Below the pieces are notes generated by a model. That model had not been told where the DNA came from. It worked only from the letters and a program-made list of their open reading frames with translations, and did not search any database. Below, piece after piece: positions 8,813-17,723 of a stretch of 44,861 bases of DNA. Every line of letters begins with the position of its first letter. The stretch's first letter is position 1. The position numbers were made by a program, and so were the translations under genes. The DNA comes from Candidatus Uhrbacteria bacterium (lineage in GTDB: Bacteria > Patescibacteriota > Patescibacteriia > UBA9934), in assembly GCA_003453595.1 (NCBI GenBank), contig DMOG01000013.1:1-44861 (forward strand), read 5' to 3'.

Positions 8813-10027
8813 TTATTTTAATGAAAGCCCGTTGTCCGACCTGACCCCTTTGTTGACTAAATACCCCACCCCAAGTGCTGTACCATTATAAATTGGAAGT
8901 TGAATAACGCGAGATTTAACCTTTTCTTGCAAAAACGCGTGTAAGTGCTGGTTTTGGGTTATGCCACCGTCTATGATGATTTCAGCTGGCTTGATTGGCA
9001 GTTTGCTAACAACTAGTGCGACTTCATCAGTCAGTCGATCAAGATAACGATCAAGTTCTTTTTGATCGTTAAGTCGAAGCTCAACCTCTTTTCCCACACC
9101 TTCAATTTTATATTCAATCGCTTTGATAATTGCGTGAGCATCTGACTGCAATGCTAATGCCGGATAAAACATCTGATCATATGCTTGCCCCTCGTCTATA
9201 ATCTGCATCAAAAATACGCCAGTTCCAAAAGTAATTTTTGTGCATCCCCTGTCTTGACCACAATATTGAGAAGCCGCAAACAAACTTGATTGTTGATCTC
9301 CACAAATTCCCATAACCTGGACTTCCGATCCAAGAATATCCTGTCTTATGACTCCAAAATCTGATGAACTAGATTTTACTTCTGGCAAAATTGAAACATC
9401 AATTTTAAATTCATCACAAAGCTCTTTTGACCATTCAAGTTTTTTTACATCAAATAAAAGTGTGCGTGATGCATTTGTCCAATCAGTTTGATGATTTTTA
9501 TTCTTGGACAAGTTCCAAAGCAACCAAGTATCAACAGTTCCAAAAGCAAGATTGCTCTCTAACAAAAGTACTTTTGCTTCTGGCACATTATCCAAAATCC
9601 ATCTTATTTTTGATGCTGAAAAATATGGCGATAGTGACAGGTTTGTTTTTTGATAAATTAAATCTTTAAATTTCTGATCTTGCCTATCACACCAACCCTG
9701 TGTTCTTTTATCTTCCCAAACTATTGCCGGATAAATTGGCTCACGGGTTTTTTTATTCCAAAGAATTGTTGTCTCCCGTTGATTAGTGATTCCCAGACCA
9801 ATACAGTTTGATGGTTCGATGGCATGAGCACCTATCAGCGACTTTAATAATCTTGTACTGACATCAACCAGCATTTTTGGATCTTGCTCAACATGATCGT
9901 CCTGAATCATCTTTTCAATGGGTTCAGATGCTGTTCCAAGACAGGCCATTGTTTCTTGCTCAAAAGCAAGAACCTTGATTGCGGTTGTACCAACATCAAG
10001 AGCTAAGATTATTTTTCTGCCTGGCAT
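8813..10027 (-). CDS. FGGY carbohydrate kinase, glycerol-kinase-like, shortened
   Basis: Residues 1-270 follow glycerol kinase closely: ALDVGTTAIKVLAF phosphate loop (Gln of ALDQGTT replaced by Val), GITNQRETTILWNKKT, IYPAIVWEDKRT, FGTVDTWLLW, TDWTNASRTLLFD, GICGDQQSSLFA and ITFGTGVFLM. The C-terminal domain is cut short: after FGTG about 100 residues usual in GlpK are missing, and the chain resumes near the second nucleotide loop (EIIIDGGITQNQHLHAFL, then GTALGVGYL). Length is 404 against about 500 for the family. The ATP and sugar sites seem mostly kept, so it may be active but with altered regulation or assembly. Substrate is uncertain. It is divergent from lgt. Confidence 0.75.
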   Translation of the reverse strand: MPGRKIILALDVGTTAIKVLAFEQETMACLGTASEPIEKMIQDDHVEQDPKMLVDVSTRLLKSLIGAHAIEPSNCIGLGITNQRETTILWNKKTREPIYPAIVWEDKRTQGWCDRQDQKFKDLIYQKTNLSLSPYFSASKIRWILDNVPEAKVLLLESNLAFGTVDTWLLWNLSKNKNHQTDWTNASRTLLFDVKKLEWSKELCDEFKIDVSILPEVKSSSSDFGVIRQDILGSEVQVMGICGDQQSSLFAASQYCGQDRGCTKITFGTGVFLMQIIDEGQAYDQMFYPALALQSDAHAIIKAIEYKIEGVGKEVELRLNDQKELDRYLDRLTDEVALVVSKLPIKPAEIIIDGGITQNQHLHAFLQEKVKSRVIQLPIYNGTALGVGYLVNKGVRSDNGLSLK

Positions 10028-10087
10028 ATTACAAATATGGTATCACAAATTGCACAAGAGCGTCTTTGTATGATGTAATAATCCCAT

Positions 10088-11011
10088 ATGTTTATTAACA
10101 CTATTAATCCTATTGCTTTTGAACTTGGTTTTTTAACCATTCGTTGGTATGGAATTTTCCTAGGATTAGGAGTGGGACTCGGACTATTAACACTCGTCAC
10201 GATCGCTCGAAGACAAATGGAAACTACAACAACCACCCCCGCCCTTCGCTCTGCAGAGCTTCGGAGCGGCACAGCTAGCCCCTCCTTGGAAAAGGGGGGG
10301 GGACGAAGTCCTGATGAACTTCTGTCGATCGCTCTATGGCTGATTATCGGCGGTTTAATTGGCGCGCGTATTGGACACATTCTTTTTTACAATCTTAATC
10401 ATTTCCTTTCCAACCCAATCGAAATTATCATGATTAACCACGGAGGACTTTCAAGTCACGGCATGGCACTTGGATTGATTTTGGCATTTCTCGTCTACAT
10501 AAAAATAAAGGCAACCACCCCAGACCCCTCCTTGGGAAGGAGGGGATATTTCCTTGCCTGGCGAGATATTATCGACTTGCTTGTCATTCCCATCCCACTG
10601 ATTGCTGGCTTTATCCGTATCGGCAATTATTTCAACTCCGAAATTGTTGGACGCGCATCAGATCTTCCCTGGGCAGTACAATTCCCGCTTTATGAATCAA
10701 ATCCAATCTTCCGCCACCCCTCACAAATCTACGAAGCCCTAATCGCCTTTGCAGTCTTTGGCATCCTACTCCTAATCCGATATCGCTACCCCCTCCTTCC
10801 CAAGGAGGGGTCTGGGGTGGTTGCCTATCAACTAACTCCCCCATCTCTTACCTTCATCTTCATCTTCCTTTACTTCACAACTCGCTTCCTAATCGAATTT
10901 GTCAAAGAATACCCAACCTACTTTCACCTAACCATAGGTCAATGGCTAAGCGTTCCTTTTATTTTCTTCTCAACAATTTGGCTTACTAATAAATTTTTGA
11001 GAAATAAATAA
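10088..11011 (+). CDS. lgt: Prolipoprotein diacylglyceryl transferase
   Basis: Lgt moves diacylglycerol from phosphatidylglycerol to the lipobox Cys of prelipoproteins in the membrane. Visible motifs: FLTIRWYGIFLGLG (TM1), GGLIGARIGH, HGGLSSHGMALG with the essential His, GFIRIGNYFNSEIVGR (Lgt signature with Arg and Asn) and FRHPSQIYEA. There are about seven membrane segments. At 307 residues it is enlarged by three in-frame insertions of a dispersed repeat (around residues 48-72, 141-153 and 235-246), all in predicted loops. A TAATAAT -10-like element lies 6-7 bases before the ATG, so the message is probably leaderless. A likely substrate is the lipoprotein at 12309. Confidence 0.92.
   Translation: MFINTINPIAFELGFLTIRWYGIFLGLGVGLGLLTLVTIARRQMETTTTTPALRSAELRSGTASPSLEKGGGRSPDELLSIALWLIIGGLIGARIGHILFYNLNHFLSNPIEIIMINHGGLSSHGMALGLILAFLVYIKIKATTPDPSLGRRGYFLAWRDIIDLLVIPIPLIAGFIRIGNYFNSEIVGRASDLPWAVQFPLYESNPIFRHPSQIYEALIAFAVFGILLLIRYRYPLLPKEGSGVVAYQLTPPSLTFIFIFLYFTTRFLIEFVKEYPTYFHLTIGQWLSVPFIFFSTIWLTNKFLRNK
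10230..10302 (+). repeat. Dispersed repeat, long form, inside lgt
   Basis: It starts with CAACCACCCC and ends with CCCCTCCTTGGAAAAGGGG, the same ends as the two short copies at 10510 and 10790, but carries about 38 extra bases between them. It is translated in frame as a Thr/Pro/Ser/Gly-rich loop. Confidence 0.7.
10510..10545 (+). repeat. Dispersed repeat, short form, inside lgt
   Basis: 36 bases beginning GGCAACCACCCCAGA and ending in the hairpin CCCCTCCTTGGGAAGGAGGGG-type palindrome. It is identical to the reverse complement of 10790-10825 and translated in frame. Confidence 0.8.
10790..10825 (-). repeat. Dispersed repeat, short form, inverted copy inside lgt
   Basis: Exact inverted copy of 10510-10545. 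It encodes a different in-frame peptide (LLPKEGSGVVA) because it is read on the other strand. No target duplication is obvious. Confidence 0.8.
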
Positions 11012-11049
11012 GACCTATGTAACTTATCGGTCGTATAGGTCTTATTTTA
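11004..11049. terminator. Shared terminator between lgt and the thioredoxin/DsbD-like gene
   Basis: AATAAGACCTAT pairs with ATAGGTCTTATT (12 bp) around a 16-base loop, followed by T-rich sequence. It lies between convergent genes and can serve both. Confidence 0.8.
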
Positions 11050-11053
11050 TTAC

Positions 11054-12307
11054 TTACCCAAAGGTCAACCACTCTGGCTTTAAGATCATCAAAACACCAA
11101 TAATCAACATTATAATTCCACCAATCAAACGGGTAGCCCGAGTATATTTTGTAGTCATTCCAGTTATCTGTAGTGTTAACATTGCAATAATAAACACCAC
11201 GATATCGTCAAACATGTAAAAGAAAATATACCATAACATGTACAAATACCGGCCAATGGCTGATATGCCTGACATGGTTAATATCTGAGTGTAAACAGCT
11301 GGAATTCCGGCTGAACAGATTAATTCAACAAGATTAACAGCCACGGCTAGTACAACCATTCCTAAAAATGCCATGATAAAAGATGGACGACTCAAAATGT
11401 TTCGCATCTTGGTCATGGTTTTTTGTTTTTCATCCAAATCTCCAACCTTACATTCTGCATCTTTATTTGTGTAAAAATCATGAATGCTATATGCACCACC
11501 ACCAATTGCCACAAGTCCGATAATCAATCGAACAGCAAATAAAAATCCTAGAAAAATAAGAATGTTAAGCCAGGCAGCCATGAAAATATAGTAAACAACT
11601 CCTGACGCGATAATGAATGTTCCACCTAAAATCCACATTCGTCTTTTATCCTTCATGCCAAACAACAATGTTATTAAAAACACCAATGTCCACATGGCGC
11701 AAGGATTAAATCCATCAATCAAACCTAACATTGTTGATAAAATCGGCAATGAAACATTGGCAGTTTCAATTGTTCCAAAAACTGGCAATGTCAAAGTTTC
11801 TGGAATCAATGCTATCGCCGCGTTATCAATCTGTTCATTGCTTTGTTGATCTTCGACCGTGGGAGAATCAATTTCTATTGCCTTAATTATTGATCCAACA
11901 ATATCAGAATCGCCATCTTTAATAATTTTGTCTAGTGCATTTCGAATCTGTTGTCCTGTTGTATCATCATTTAAATACCCTGTTATTATTTGATTACCAA
12001 TTACAGTAAACGGTACGCCTGATGTATCTGCATCCATCACTCGTCCAACTTCCTGCAATAAAGCTGAATTTTCAGGATGCTGAGTGATTTCAAATTCTAA
12101 AAATTGAACATCTTGATATGCTTCTTCTTTTGAGATCTTTACTAAAAATGCCAACTCTTCTTTGCAGTGTGGGCATGTTTCACTGTGAAAAATGTACAGA
12201 TGGCCCGAGTATTGACCGGATTCATCAATAGGATTTGAAGATTCGGCAAATACAGGAAGCGCCAAACTAAGAGAAAGCAACAAAGCTAAAAGTATTTTTT
12301 TAATCAT
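11054..12307 (-). CDS. Thioredoxin-like domain fused to a DsbD/CcdA-type membrane domain
   Basis: 417 residues. A signal peptide (1-21) precedes an extracytoplasmic thioredoxin/glutaredoxin-like domain with a C-P-H-C active site (about residues 45-48) and cis-Pro loop GVPFTVIG (about 96-103). A linker to about 185 follows, then about six membrane segments with a Cys in GFNPCAMW and another in VELICSAGIP. These fit the buried Cys pair of DsbD/CcdA proteins, which carry reducing equivalents across the membrane. The substrate is unknown; the DsbA-like protein at 25102 is a plausible partner. It is the last gene of a six-gene operon, one base from the lipoprotein gene. Confidence 0.8.
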   Translation of the reverse strand: MIKKILLALLLSLSLALPVFAESSNPIDESGQYSGHLYIFHSETCPHCKEELAFLVKISKEEAYQDVQFLEFEITQHPENSALLQEVGRVMDADTSGVPFTVIGNQIITGYLNDDTTGQQIRNALDKIIKDGDSDIVGSIIKAIEIDSPTVEDQQSNEQIDNAAIALIPETLTLPVFGTIETANVSLPILSTMLGLIDGFNPCAMWTLVFLITLLFGMKDKRRMWILGGTFIIASGVVYYIFMAAWLNILIFLGFLFAVRLIIGLVAIGGGAYSIHDFYTNKDAECKVGDLDEKQKTMTKMRNILSRPSFIMAFLGMVVLAVAVNLVELICSAGIPAVYTQILTMSGISAIGRYLYMLWYIFFYMFDDIVVFIIAMLTLQITGMTTKYTRATRLIGGIIMLIIGVLMILKPEWLTFG

Positions 12308-12308
12308 A

Positions 12309-12965
12309 CTATTTTATCTCTGTTATGTATTCTTCTAAAATATTAAACTCAATATCAGCTAAGTAAGCTGGTGGAAAGGCAAAGCCTTCACGTGTTTTTG
12401 TTGATAACTGGTCAGGTTCAACAACCAAATGATGCACTTCTGTCAAAAACGGTGAAACGATTTGCGATATATAAGATCCATAATCTGAGCTTACTCCTGG
12501 CGCGCCCTGACATGTGTAAGCAACATCTATCGAATAAATAACTGGCTCTTCCATCCAGACTGATAACTCATTATTAACTTCTGGCACAAAATCCCCAGTA
12601 AATTCATAACCAGAAACATCTAGTTTTGCCTGTAAATAAATCGGGATTTCTGTTGAATTTGAAACAATCTCTGACGAGCAAGAAAGACAATTAACACTAT
12701 TTAGTGTGACAAATGATTCTTGCTTAACAGGACTACCACCACCAACTGCAAAATACATAACAGACGAAATATATCCATCTGCAAAACAGGCGCTCGGCCC
12801 ACCCCCTGACTGAGAAATAGATCCATCATTATAAACCGACACATCAGCTGTAAATGTAACTTTCCAGTAACCTTCATCTGAGTTTAAGGTCGAATCTGTC
12901 AAAGCACAGCCTGAGCTAAATAATAGAGCCCCAATGAAAAAAGATATTATTAAGTATTTTTTCAT
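12309..12965 (-). CDS. Lipoprotein of unknown function
   Basis: 218 residues with a lipoprotein signal peptide (ISFFIGALLFSSGC, Cys at about residue 20), so it should be lipidated by Lgt and anchored outside. The rest is beta-rich with several Cys (SACFADG, NCLSCSSE, YTCQG), which suggests disulfides. It lies one base after rpoD and one base before the thioredoxin/DsbD-like gene. Co-expression with a disulfide exchange protein fits its Cys content. No known domain is recognised. Confidence 0.7.
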   Translation of the reverse strand: MKKYLIISFFIGALLFSSGCALTDSTLNSDEGYWKVTFTADVSVYNDGSISQSGGGPSACFADGYISSVMYFAVGGGSPVKQESFVTLNSVNCLSCSSEIVSNSTEIPIYLQAKLDVSGYEFTGDFVPEVNNELSVWMEEPVIYSIDVAYTCQGAPGVSSDYGSYISQIVSPFLTEVHHLVVEPDQLSTKTREGFAFPPAYLADIEFNILEEYITEIK

Positions 12966-12966
12966 A

Positions 12967-14256
12967 TTAATAATCTCTTAACTTATGAATGATTTCTTTT
13001 TGTTGAATTTTTTCCAACGCCTTGGCTTCGATCTGACGGATGCGCTCACGAGTAACATCGAATTCTTTTCCTACTTCTTCTAGTGTGTGGCTAACGCCAT
13101 CAACTAATCCAAAACGCATTTCCAGAATCTTTTGTTCACGAGGAGTCAAATCTTCCATTCCAATCTTGACATATTCACGCAAAAGTTCTCGGGCAGCAGC
13201 TTTGTCAGGTGAAATTGATTTCGTATCCTCAATAAAGTCTTGCAACTTTGAGTCTTCCTCGTCATCGCCAACTGAGGTTTCCAGTGATACTGTTTCCTGT
13301 GAGATTTTTTTAATGTGTCGAACTTTTTCAACTGGAAGATCCATTTCGGACGCTAGTTCTTCTGGCAACGGTTCACGACCAAGATCCTGAATCAAGCGTC
13401 GTTGCACCTGTTTGAATCTATTTATAGTTTCAACCATGTGGACCGGAATACGGATTGTTCTTGATTGATCAGCCAGCGCTCGGGTAATGGCTTGGCGAAT
13501 CCACCAAGTCGCATAGGTTGAAAACTTATATCCTTTTCTATATTCAAATTTCTTAACAGCTCTAAATAATCCAACATTTCCTTCTTGGATTAAATCCAAA
13601 AGTGAAAGTTGCTTACCAACAAATTTTTTGGCAATTGAAACAACCAAACGAAGGTTAGCTTCAATTAGTCTTCTCTCTGCTTCTTTATCACCAACTTCTT
13701 TTCGTTTTGCCAAAGCGATTTCTTCCTCAGCACTTAACAATGGAATCTTTCCAATTTCCCGCAAATACATCTGAATGGAGTCCTGCGAAACATCTGCTTG
13801 CTCTGCCTTTGGATCACTTTTTGTTCGAATCTTTTCATGAATTTCTTCTGTTGCTTTCTCAGTTCCTAAAAATCCCTCTTTCATCTCAATGAAATGGATT
13901 CCAACTCGTTCAAATCTATCAACTAGTTGTTCAAAAAGTTCAATATGATCTTCTATCTCTCCAAAAGCAAACAATACCTCAGTGTCAGTTGCAAATCCTC
14001 GAGAAAACCCTCGTTCGATTAAACGCTCAAGCACAGCTTCTGACGGAGCTGGAGATTTTTTATACCTTTCTTTTGGAATGTCTTGACGAATGACTCTTGG
14101 TTTTTTTATCAACAATTTTTTCTTTACCTGAATCTTTTTCTTTGTGACATTCTTTTTGGTTGAACTATTTACAACCTTCTTTTTTGAACTATGTTGATTC
14201 TTCTGTTTAACAACTTTCTTGCCAACTACTTTTTTCTTAGCCTTTTTTGCGGGCAT
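12967..14256 (-). CDS. rpoD: Primary sigma factor RpoD (sigma-70)
   Basis: Start chosen at ATG 14256 (MPAKKAKKK), because the longer frame opens with TTG. Residues 1-55 are very Lys-rich, followed by a short region 1.1-like part. Region 1.2/2 is complete: SVQMYLREIG-like IQMYLREIGKIPLL, DLIQEGNVGLFRAVKKFEY, and the -10 recognition and melting part FSTYATWWIRQAITRALADQ. Regions 3 and 4 follow, with the HTH of GKEFDVTRERIRQIEAKALEK. At 429 residues it is short, as usual in reduced genomes. It lies 5 bases after dnaG, the classic dnaG-rpoD pairing. Confidence 0.95.
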   Translation of the reverse strand: MPAKKAKKKVVGKKVVKQKNQHSSKKKVVNSSTKKNVTKKKIQVKKKLLIKKPRVIRQDIPKERYKKSPAPSEAVLERLIERGFSRGFATDTEVLFAFGEIEDHIELFEQLVDRFERVGIHFIEMKEGFLGTEKATEEIHEKIRTKSDPKAEQADVSQDSIQMYLREIGKIPLLSAEEEIALAKRKEVGDKEAERRLIEANLRLVVSIAKKFVGKQLSLLDLIQEGNVGLFRAVKKFEYRKGYKFSTYATWWIRQAITRALADQSRTIRIPVHMVETINRFKQVQRRLIQDLGREPLPEELASEMDLPVEKVRHIKKISQETVSLETSVGDDEEDSKLQDFIEDTKSISPDKAAARELLREYVKIGMEDLTPREQKILEMRFGLVDGVSHTLEEVGKEFDVTRERIRQIEAKALEKIQQKEIIHKLRDY

Positions 14257-14261
14257 ACAAA

Positions 14262-16079
14262 TCAATGGTCATGTATTAATGACTGCAGGGCCTGAGCGTA
14301 CTGATCAGTTAATCTTCGTGCAAGCTCTTTATCGCCAGACAATTCTGCCTGACGAATATTTCTTTCAAGTTCCAAAAGTGACTGCTTGTGTGGAACCTCT
14401 TTCAAAATTTGTAGATGGCTATCTATTTCTTCACGCAATTGTTTCTCATTTATTTCCTGCTTTAGGCGCTCAGTTTGTAATAAGAGAGTATCGATGAAAT
14501 TTATATCATCTGACTGACCCTCTTGAGAGTACCTTTCTCGCAAGATCGAGAATAATGGTTTTGGCGTGTCGATAGCAAATTCGCCACTAGTATATAGCAA
14601 CTTGACTTTTTTTGCAATTCTTTTGAGATTTTCGTTCTGTATAATTTGCTCATTAATTTGATCTAATAAACTAATATACGCAACATCTTCAATGATTAAT
14701 CCAAGTAAAAATTCAATAGATCTATCAATTTTTGAATATGTCGGTGGTTTTCCATTATTCTGTTGAATTTTTGGTAAATCTAATTCTTTTTTTGCCACCT
14801 GACTCAACTGAGATCTTAGCATTTCAATACTTAATCTTGTTCTGTCAGCCAAATGCATTAACCAATGCTCCCGTTCGATTGCGTTTGTATATAATCCAAT
14901 CTTTGATAATAGCAATTCTGTCACTTGTTTTTTTTGTGAAACATCAATCATGTTTGCTTTTTCAAATTCCTTATCAAAATAATACTGCATTACATGAATC
15001 GGTTTCTCAACCAGCGCCTTCCAAAGCAAAGGATCTTTTTGCACAACATCGTCTGGATCTTTCCCAAGATCTTTCGTAATCCGAATAACACGCAAATCAA
15101 ATCCCATACTTTGAGCCAAGTCCATTCCGCGTTTGGCAGCTTCGTATCCGGCGCTATCTTCGTCAAAACAAAATATCAATGTATTGGTTAATTTTTTCAA
15201 AATCGAAAGCTGGATTTCGGTAAGCGCCGTTCCTGAGCTGGCAACAATTTGTTTCACCCCAGCCTTGTGAGAAGCAATAACATCAAGATTGCCCTCAACA
15301 ATTATCACTGACTTTGTTCGTCGTATCTCAGCCTTAGCTAGATGAAGGCCATAAAGAATTGAACGCTTGTTATAAATTAATGTTTCTGGAGAGTTTAAAT
15401 ATTTTGGACCTGATTTATCAGTTTCAACCAAACTTCTCCCAGTGAATCCAACTATTCGTCCTTGAGCATCAAAAAGAGGTATTAATATTCGATTCCTAAA
15501 TCGGTCAATTAAATCATCCCCAGCCTGAGTTTGTTTTGCAAGTCCTGATTTGATTAAATCACTATCTTTATAATTACGCTTGCGTAAAAAATCAGTTAGC
15601 ATTCTCCATTCCTCTGGAGCAAAACCAAGTTCAAAGCTGTCAATAAGTTCATCTGTGATGCCTCGTTTTTTTAGATATTCACGCGCATCTTTTGCTCGCT
15701 CATGATCCTTGAGAATTTTTGTAAAAAGTTTTTGCGCCACCACATGGAGCTCGAACAAAATCTCCTTTTCTTGTTTATCTGGTTCAATCACCCGTTCTGG
15801 CAATTTCACTCCAGCAAATTGAGCAGCAATTTCCAATGCTCGAGGAAAATCTATTCCTTCAATTTCCATTAAAAAACTAAATAGATCGCCACCCTTACTG
15901 CAACCAAAACAATGCCAAATTTGTTTTTCTATTGAGACATAAAATGACGGGGTTTTTTCTGCATGAAAAGGACAACAAGTTTTAAAACTTCCCGATCCCG
16001 CGGGTTTTAATTGCAGATAACGACCTATCACTTCAGCAACATCCAATCGTTGTTTGATTTCGTCTTTAGGGTCTAACAT
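14262..16079 (-). CDS. dnaG: DNA primase DnaG
   Basis: 605 residues. The N-terminal zinc finger has CPFHAEKTPSF followed by HCFGCSKGGD (about residues 36-63). The catalytic core has the SLVETDKSGPKYLNSPET and TOPRIM parts (VIIVEGNLDVIASH, about 255-268; FCFDEDSAGYEA). The C-terminal ~200 residues are helical and weakly conserved, as in the helicase-binding domain. It makes RNA primers at the replication fork. The start ATG overlaps the stop of the M20-like gene (TAATG), pointing to coupled translation. Confidence 0.95.
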   Translation of the reverse strand: MLDPKDEIKQRLDVAEVIGRYLQLKPAGSGSFKTCCPFHAEKTPSFYVSIEKQIWHCFGCSKGGDLFSFLMEIEGIDFPRALEIAAQFAGVKLPERVIEPDKQEKEILFELHVVAQKLFTKILKDHERAKDAREYLKKRGITDELIDSFELGFAPEEWRMLTDFLRKRNYKDSDLIKSGLAKQTQAGDDLIDRFRNRILIPLFDAQGRIVGFTGRSLVETDKSGPKYLNSPETLIYNKRSILYGLHLAKAEIRRTKSVIIVEGNLDVIASHKAGVKQIVASSGTALTEIQLSILKKLTNTLIFCFDEDSAGYEAAKRGMDLAQSMGFDLRVIRITKDLGKDPDDVVQKDPLLWKALVEKPIHVMQYYFDKEFEKANMIDVSQKKQVTELLLSKIGLYTNAIEREHWLMHLADRTRLSIEMLRSQLSQVAKKELDLPKIQQNNGKPPTYSKIDRSIEFLLGLIIEDVAYISLLDQINEQIIQNENLKRIAKKVKLLYTSGEFAIDTPKPLFSILRERYSQEGQSDDINFIDTLLLQTERLKQEINEKQLREEIDSHLQILKEVPHKQSLLELERNIRQAELSGDKELARRLTDQYAQALQSLIHDH

Positions 16080-17233
16080 TATTTTTCTAAAAATTTAATA
16101 AAAGTTTTTTGCAAAATCTCGTAAACCGTTTTAATGCTTTCAACATCAATCCATTCATCCTGCGTATGTTCATTGCCGGCAATAACACCAAAGGCGTTAA
16201 TAATCGGCACGCCAATTTCACTAATTAAATTTCCCGCACTTCCATGTCCACTAGCCACTAATGGTAATCGCGATCCAAGCTTATCTTTTACGGTCTCCTG
16301 TAAAAGATCAATAAATGAATCAGTCGGACTGGTTAAATATGCTGGCTGATATTGAATAATATCAAGCTGATAGTCAAAGTCTTTATCTCTTTTTTGAATT
16401 TTCTCTATCTCCCTCTTGACTTGTCTTAAAACATCTTCGTCACTTTGATCAAGAACCAATCGAATATCTATGTTTACTCGACAGTATTCTGGAATAATAT
16501 TCATGGCAACGCCACCACGAATAGTTGTAAAATGAATTGATGGTCCGAACCAAAAAAATGTATCTTTTTTTACTTTAAATCGCAGTGAAGAAAGAGCATT
16601 AATCACTCGGGCCATCATGTGGATTGCGTTTGTACTCCCGCTTGATCGTGCGCCAGTATGTGCAGTTTTTCCAATGGTCTGTAGATGAATGCGCAGCCAG
16701 CCACGAGCACCAATAGCAATTTCATCCATGCCCTGATATCCAAGCAAACACACATCAGCTTTTGGAGCCCGAGGGATAATTTCTCTCACACCAGTCAAAC
16801 TGCCGCATTGTTCGTCTGAATTAAATGCTAGGAAAATATTTCCTGTGAAATTTTTATCGCGGGAAAGTTCTCTTGCTAAAATACAATACATCGCAATAGC
16901 GATTTTGCAGGATGCAATTCCACAACCATACATCCTTCCGTCTTCCATAACCCCTTCAAACGGCGGATACTTCCACTCCCCATATTCTGTGCTTTTCGAA
17001 GTATCAAGCGGAGCTTCGAGCCAAATCGTCTTATTGTCTGGATTTTTCTCAATATAACAAATAACTGACGGTTGTTTTTCTGGACCAACAATTTCTGGAT
17101 TAAAACCAAATTCCTGCAACTTTCGAAAAATAAACTCGGCAATCACCTGCTCGGACTCCTTCTCAGTTCTTGACGGAATCCGCACCAGCGACCGGGTAAA
17201 ATCAATTATTTCATTAAATATTGTCTCGTCCAT
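16079..17233 (-). CDS. M20 family peptidase homologue with altered metal site
   Basis: 384 residues from ATG 17233; the longer frame opens with TTG at 17251. It has the M20 order: catalytic domain, dimerisation domain (GARGWLRIHLQTIGKTAHTG at about 195-215), catalytic domain. Expected metal ligands are changed: the HxD motif reads APLDTS, the bridging Asp motif reads GCGIASCK, and the E-E pair reads NSDEQCGS. Only the last His (GNEHTQDEW) and some neighbours remain. It may be a non-hydrolytic relative or use a different site. It overlaps the SprT-like gene by 20 bases and dnaG by one, so it sits firmly in the operon. Confidence 0.75.
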   Translation of the reverse strand: MDETIFNEIIDFTRSLVRIPSRTEKESEQVIAEFIFRKLQEFGFNPEIVGPEKQPSVICYIEKNPDNKTIWLEAPLDTSKSTEYGEWKYPPFEGVMEDGRMYGCGIASCKIAIAMYCILARELSRDKNFTGNIFLAFNSDEQCGSLTGVREIIPRAPKADVCLLGYQGMDEIAIGARGWLRIHLQTIGKTAHTGARSSGSTNAIHMMARVINALSSLRFKVKKDTFFWFGPSIHFTTIRGGVAMNIIPEYCRVNIDIRLVLDQSDEDVLRQVKREIEKIQKRDKDFDYQLDIIQYQPAYLTSPTDSFIDLLQETVKDKLGSRLPLVASGHGSAGNLISEIGVPIINAFGVIAGNEHTQDEWIDVESIKTVYEILQKTFIKFLEK

Positions 17234-17684
17234 ATCGTAATTGCTTTTCAATGTGATTAAGCCTTAAATAAAACCCTTTTGAATGAATCGAAATCAGTTT
17301 TAGGGCAAAAGTATCATAATGATGTACCCACTCATGTAACAGTGTATTCAAAAAAGTCTTTCCAGCCAAGTGAGCTCCACGCACAGCTGTTTGATTAGTG
17401 ATCGTTATAATTTGCTTATCTGGCTGATAATAGCCATATTGTCGCATTACCACCTTACCATCTTTTTTTCGATGCTTTTGATTTTTCGCCAATATCTCCA
17501 CCTGCACAATATCAATCTTGGCCAGATCGCATAATTCATCAAGCAAATCAACACTTAACTCCTGACGCTCATCAACCCCTATACTTTTTATGATTTTTTG
17601 GGCTAAATCAAACGATTTTTCAGAAATTGAGAATCCAACTTCTGTGATTTTATTACTCTTTTTATAATTCCGATCATCTCGCAT
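17214..17684 (-). CDS. SprT-like zinc metallopeptidase-type protein
   Basis: 156 residues with H-E-W-V-H-H at about residues 117-122 inside LNTLLHEWVHHYDTFAL, the HExxH helix of SprT/gluzincin-like proteins. YGYYQPDKQIITITN precedes it as the usual beta hairpin, and the C-terminus is helical. SprT-like proteins cleave or bind proteins on DNA in eukaryotes; the bacterial role is unclear. It is the first gene of the dnaG-rpoD operon. Start is ATG 17684, with 39 bases to the divergent Nudix gene. Confidence 0.7.
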   Translation of the reverse strand: MRDDRNYKKSNKITEVGFSISEKSFDLAQKIIKSIGVDERQELSVDLLDELCDLAKIDIVQVEILAKNQKHRKKDGKVVMRQYGYYQPDKQIITITNQTAVRGAHLAGKTFLNTLLHEWVHHYDTFALKLISIHSKGFYLRLNHIEKQLRYGRDNI

Positions 17685-17723
17685 ACTGGCACTAGTTGCT
17701 GACTTTAGCTATAGTATACACAT

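Noticed and set aside
10009..10380. Minus-strand open frame over the start of lgt
   Set aside because: It is opposite a conserved membrane enzyme and crosses the divergent promoter region.
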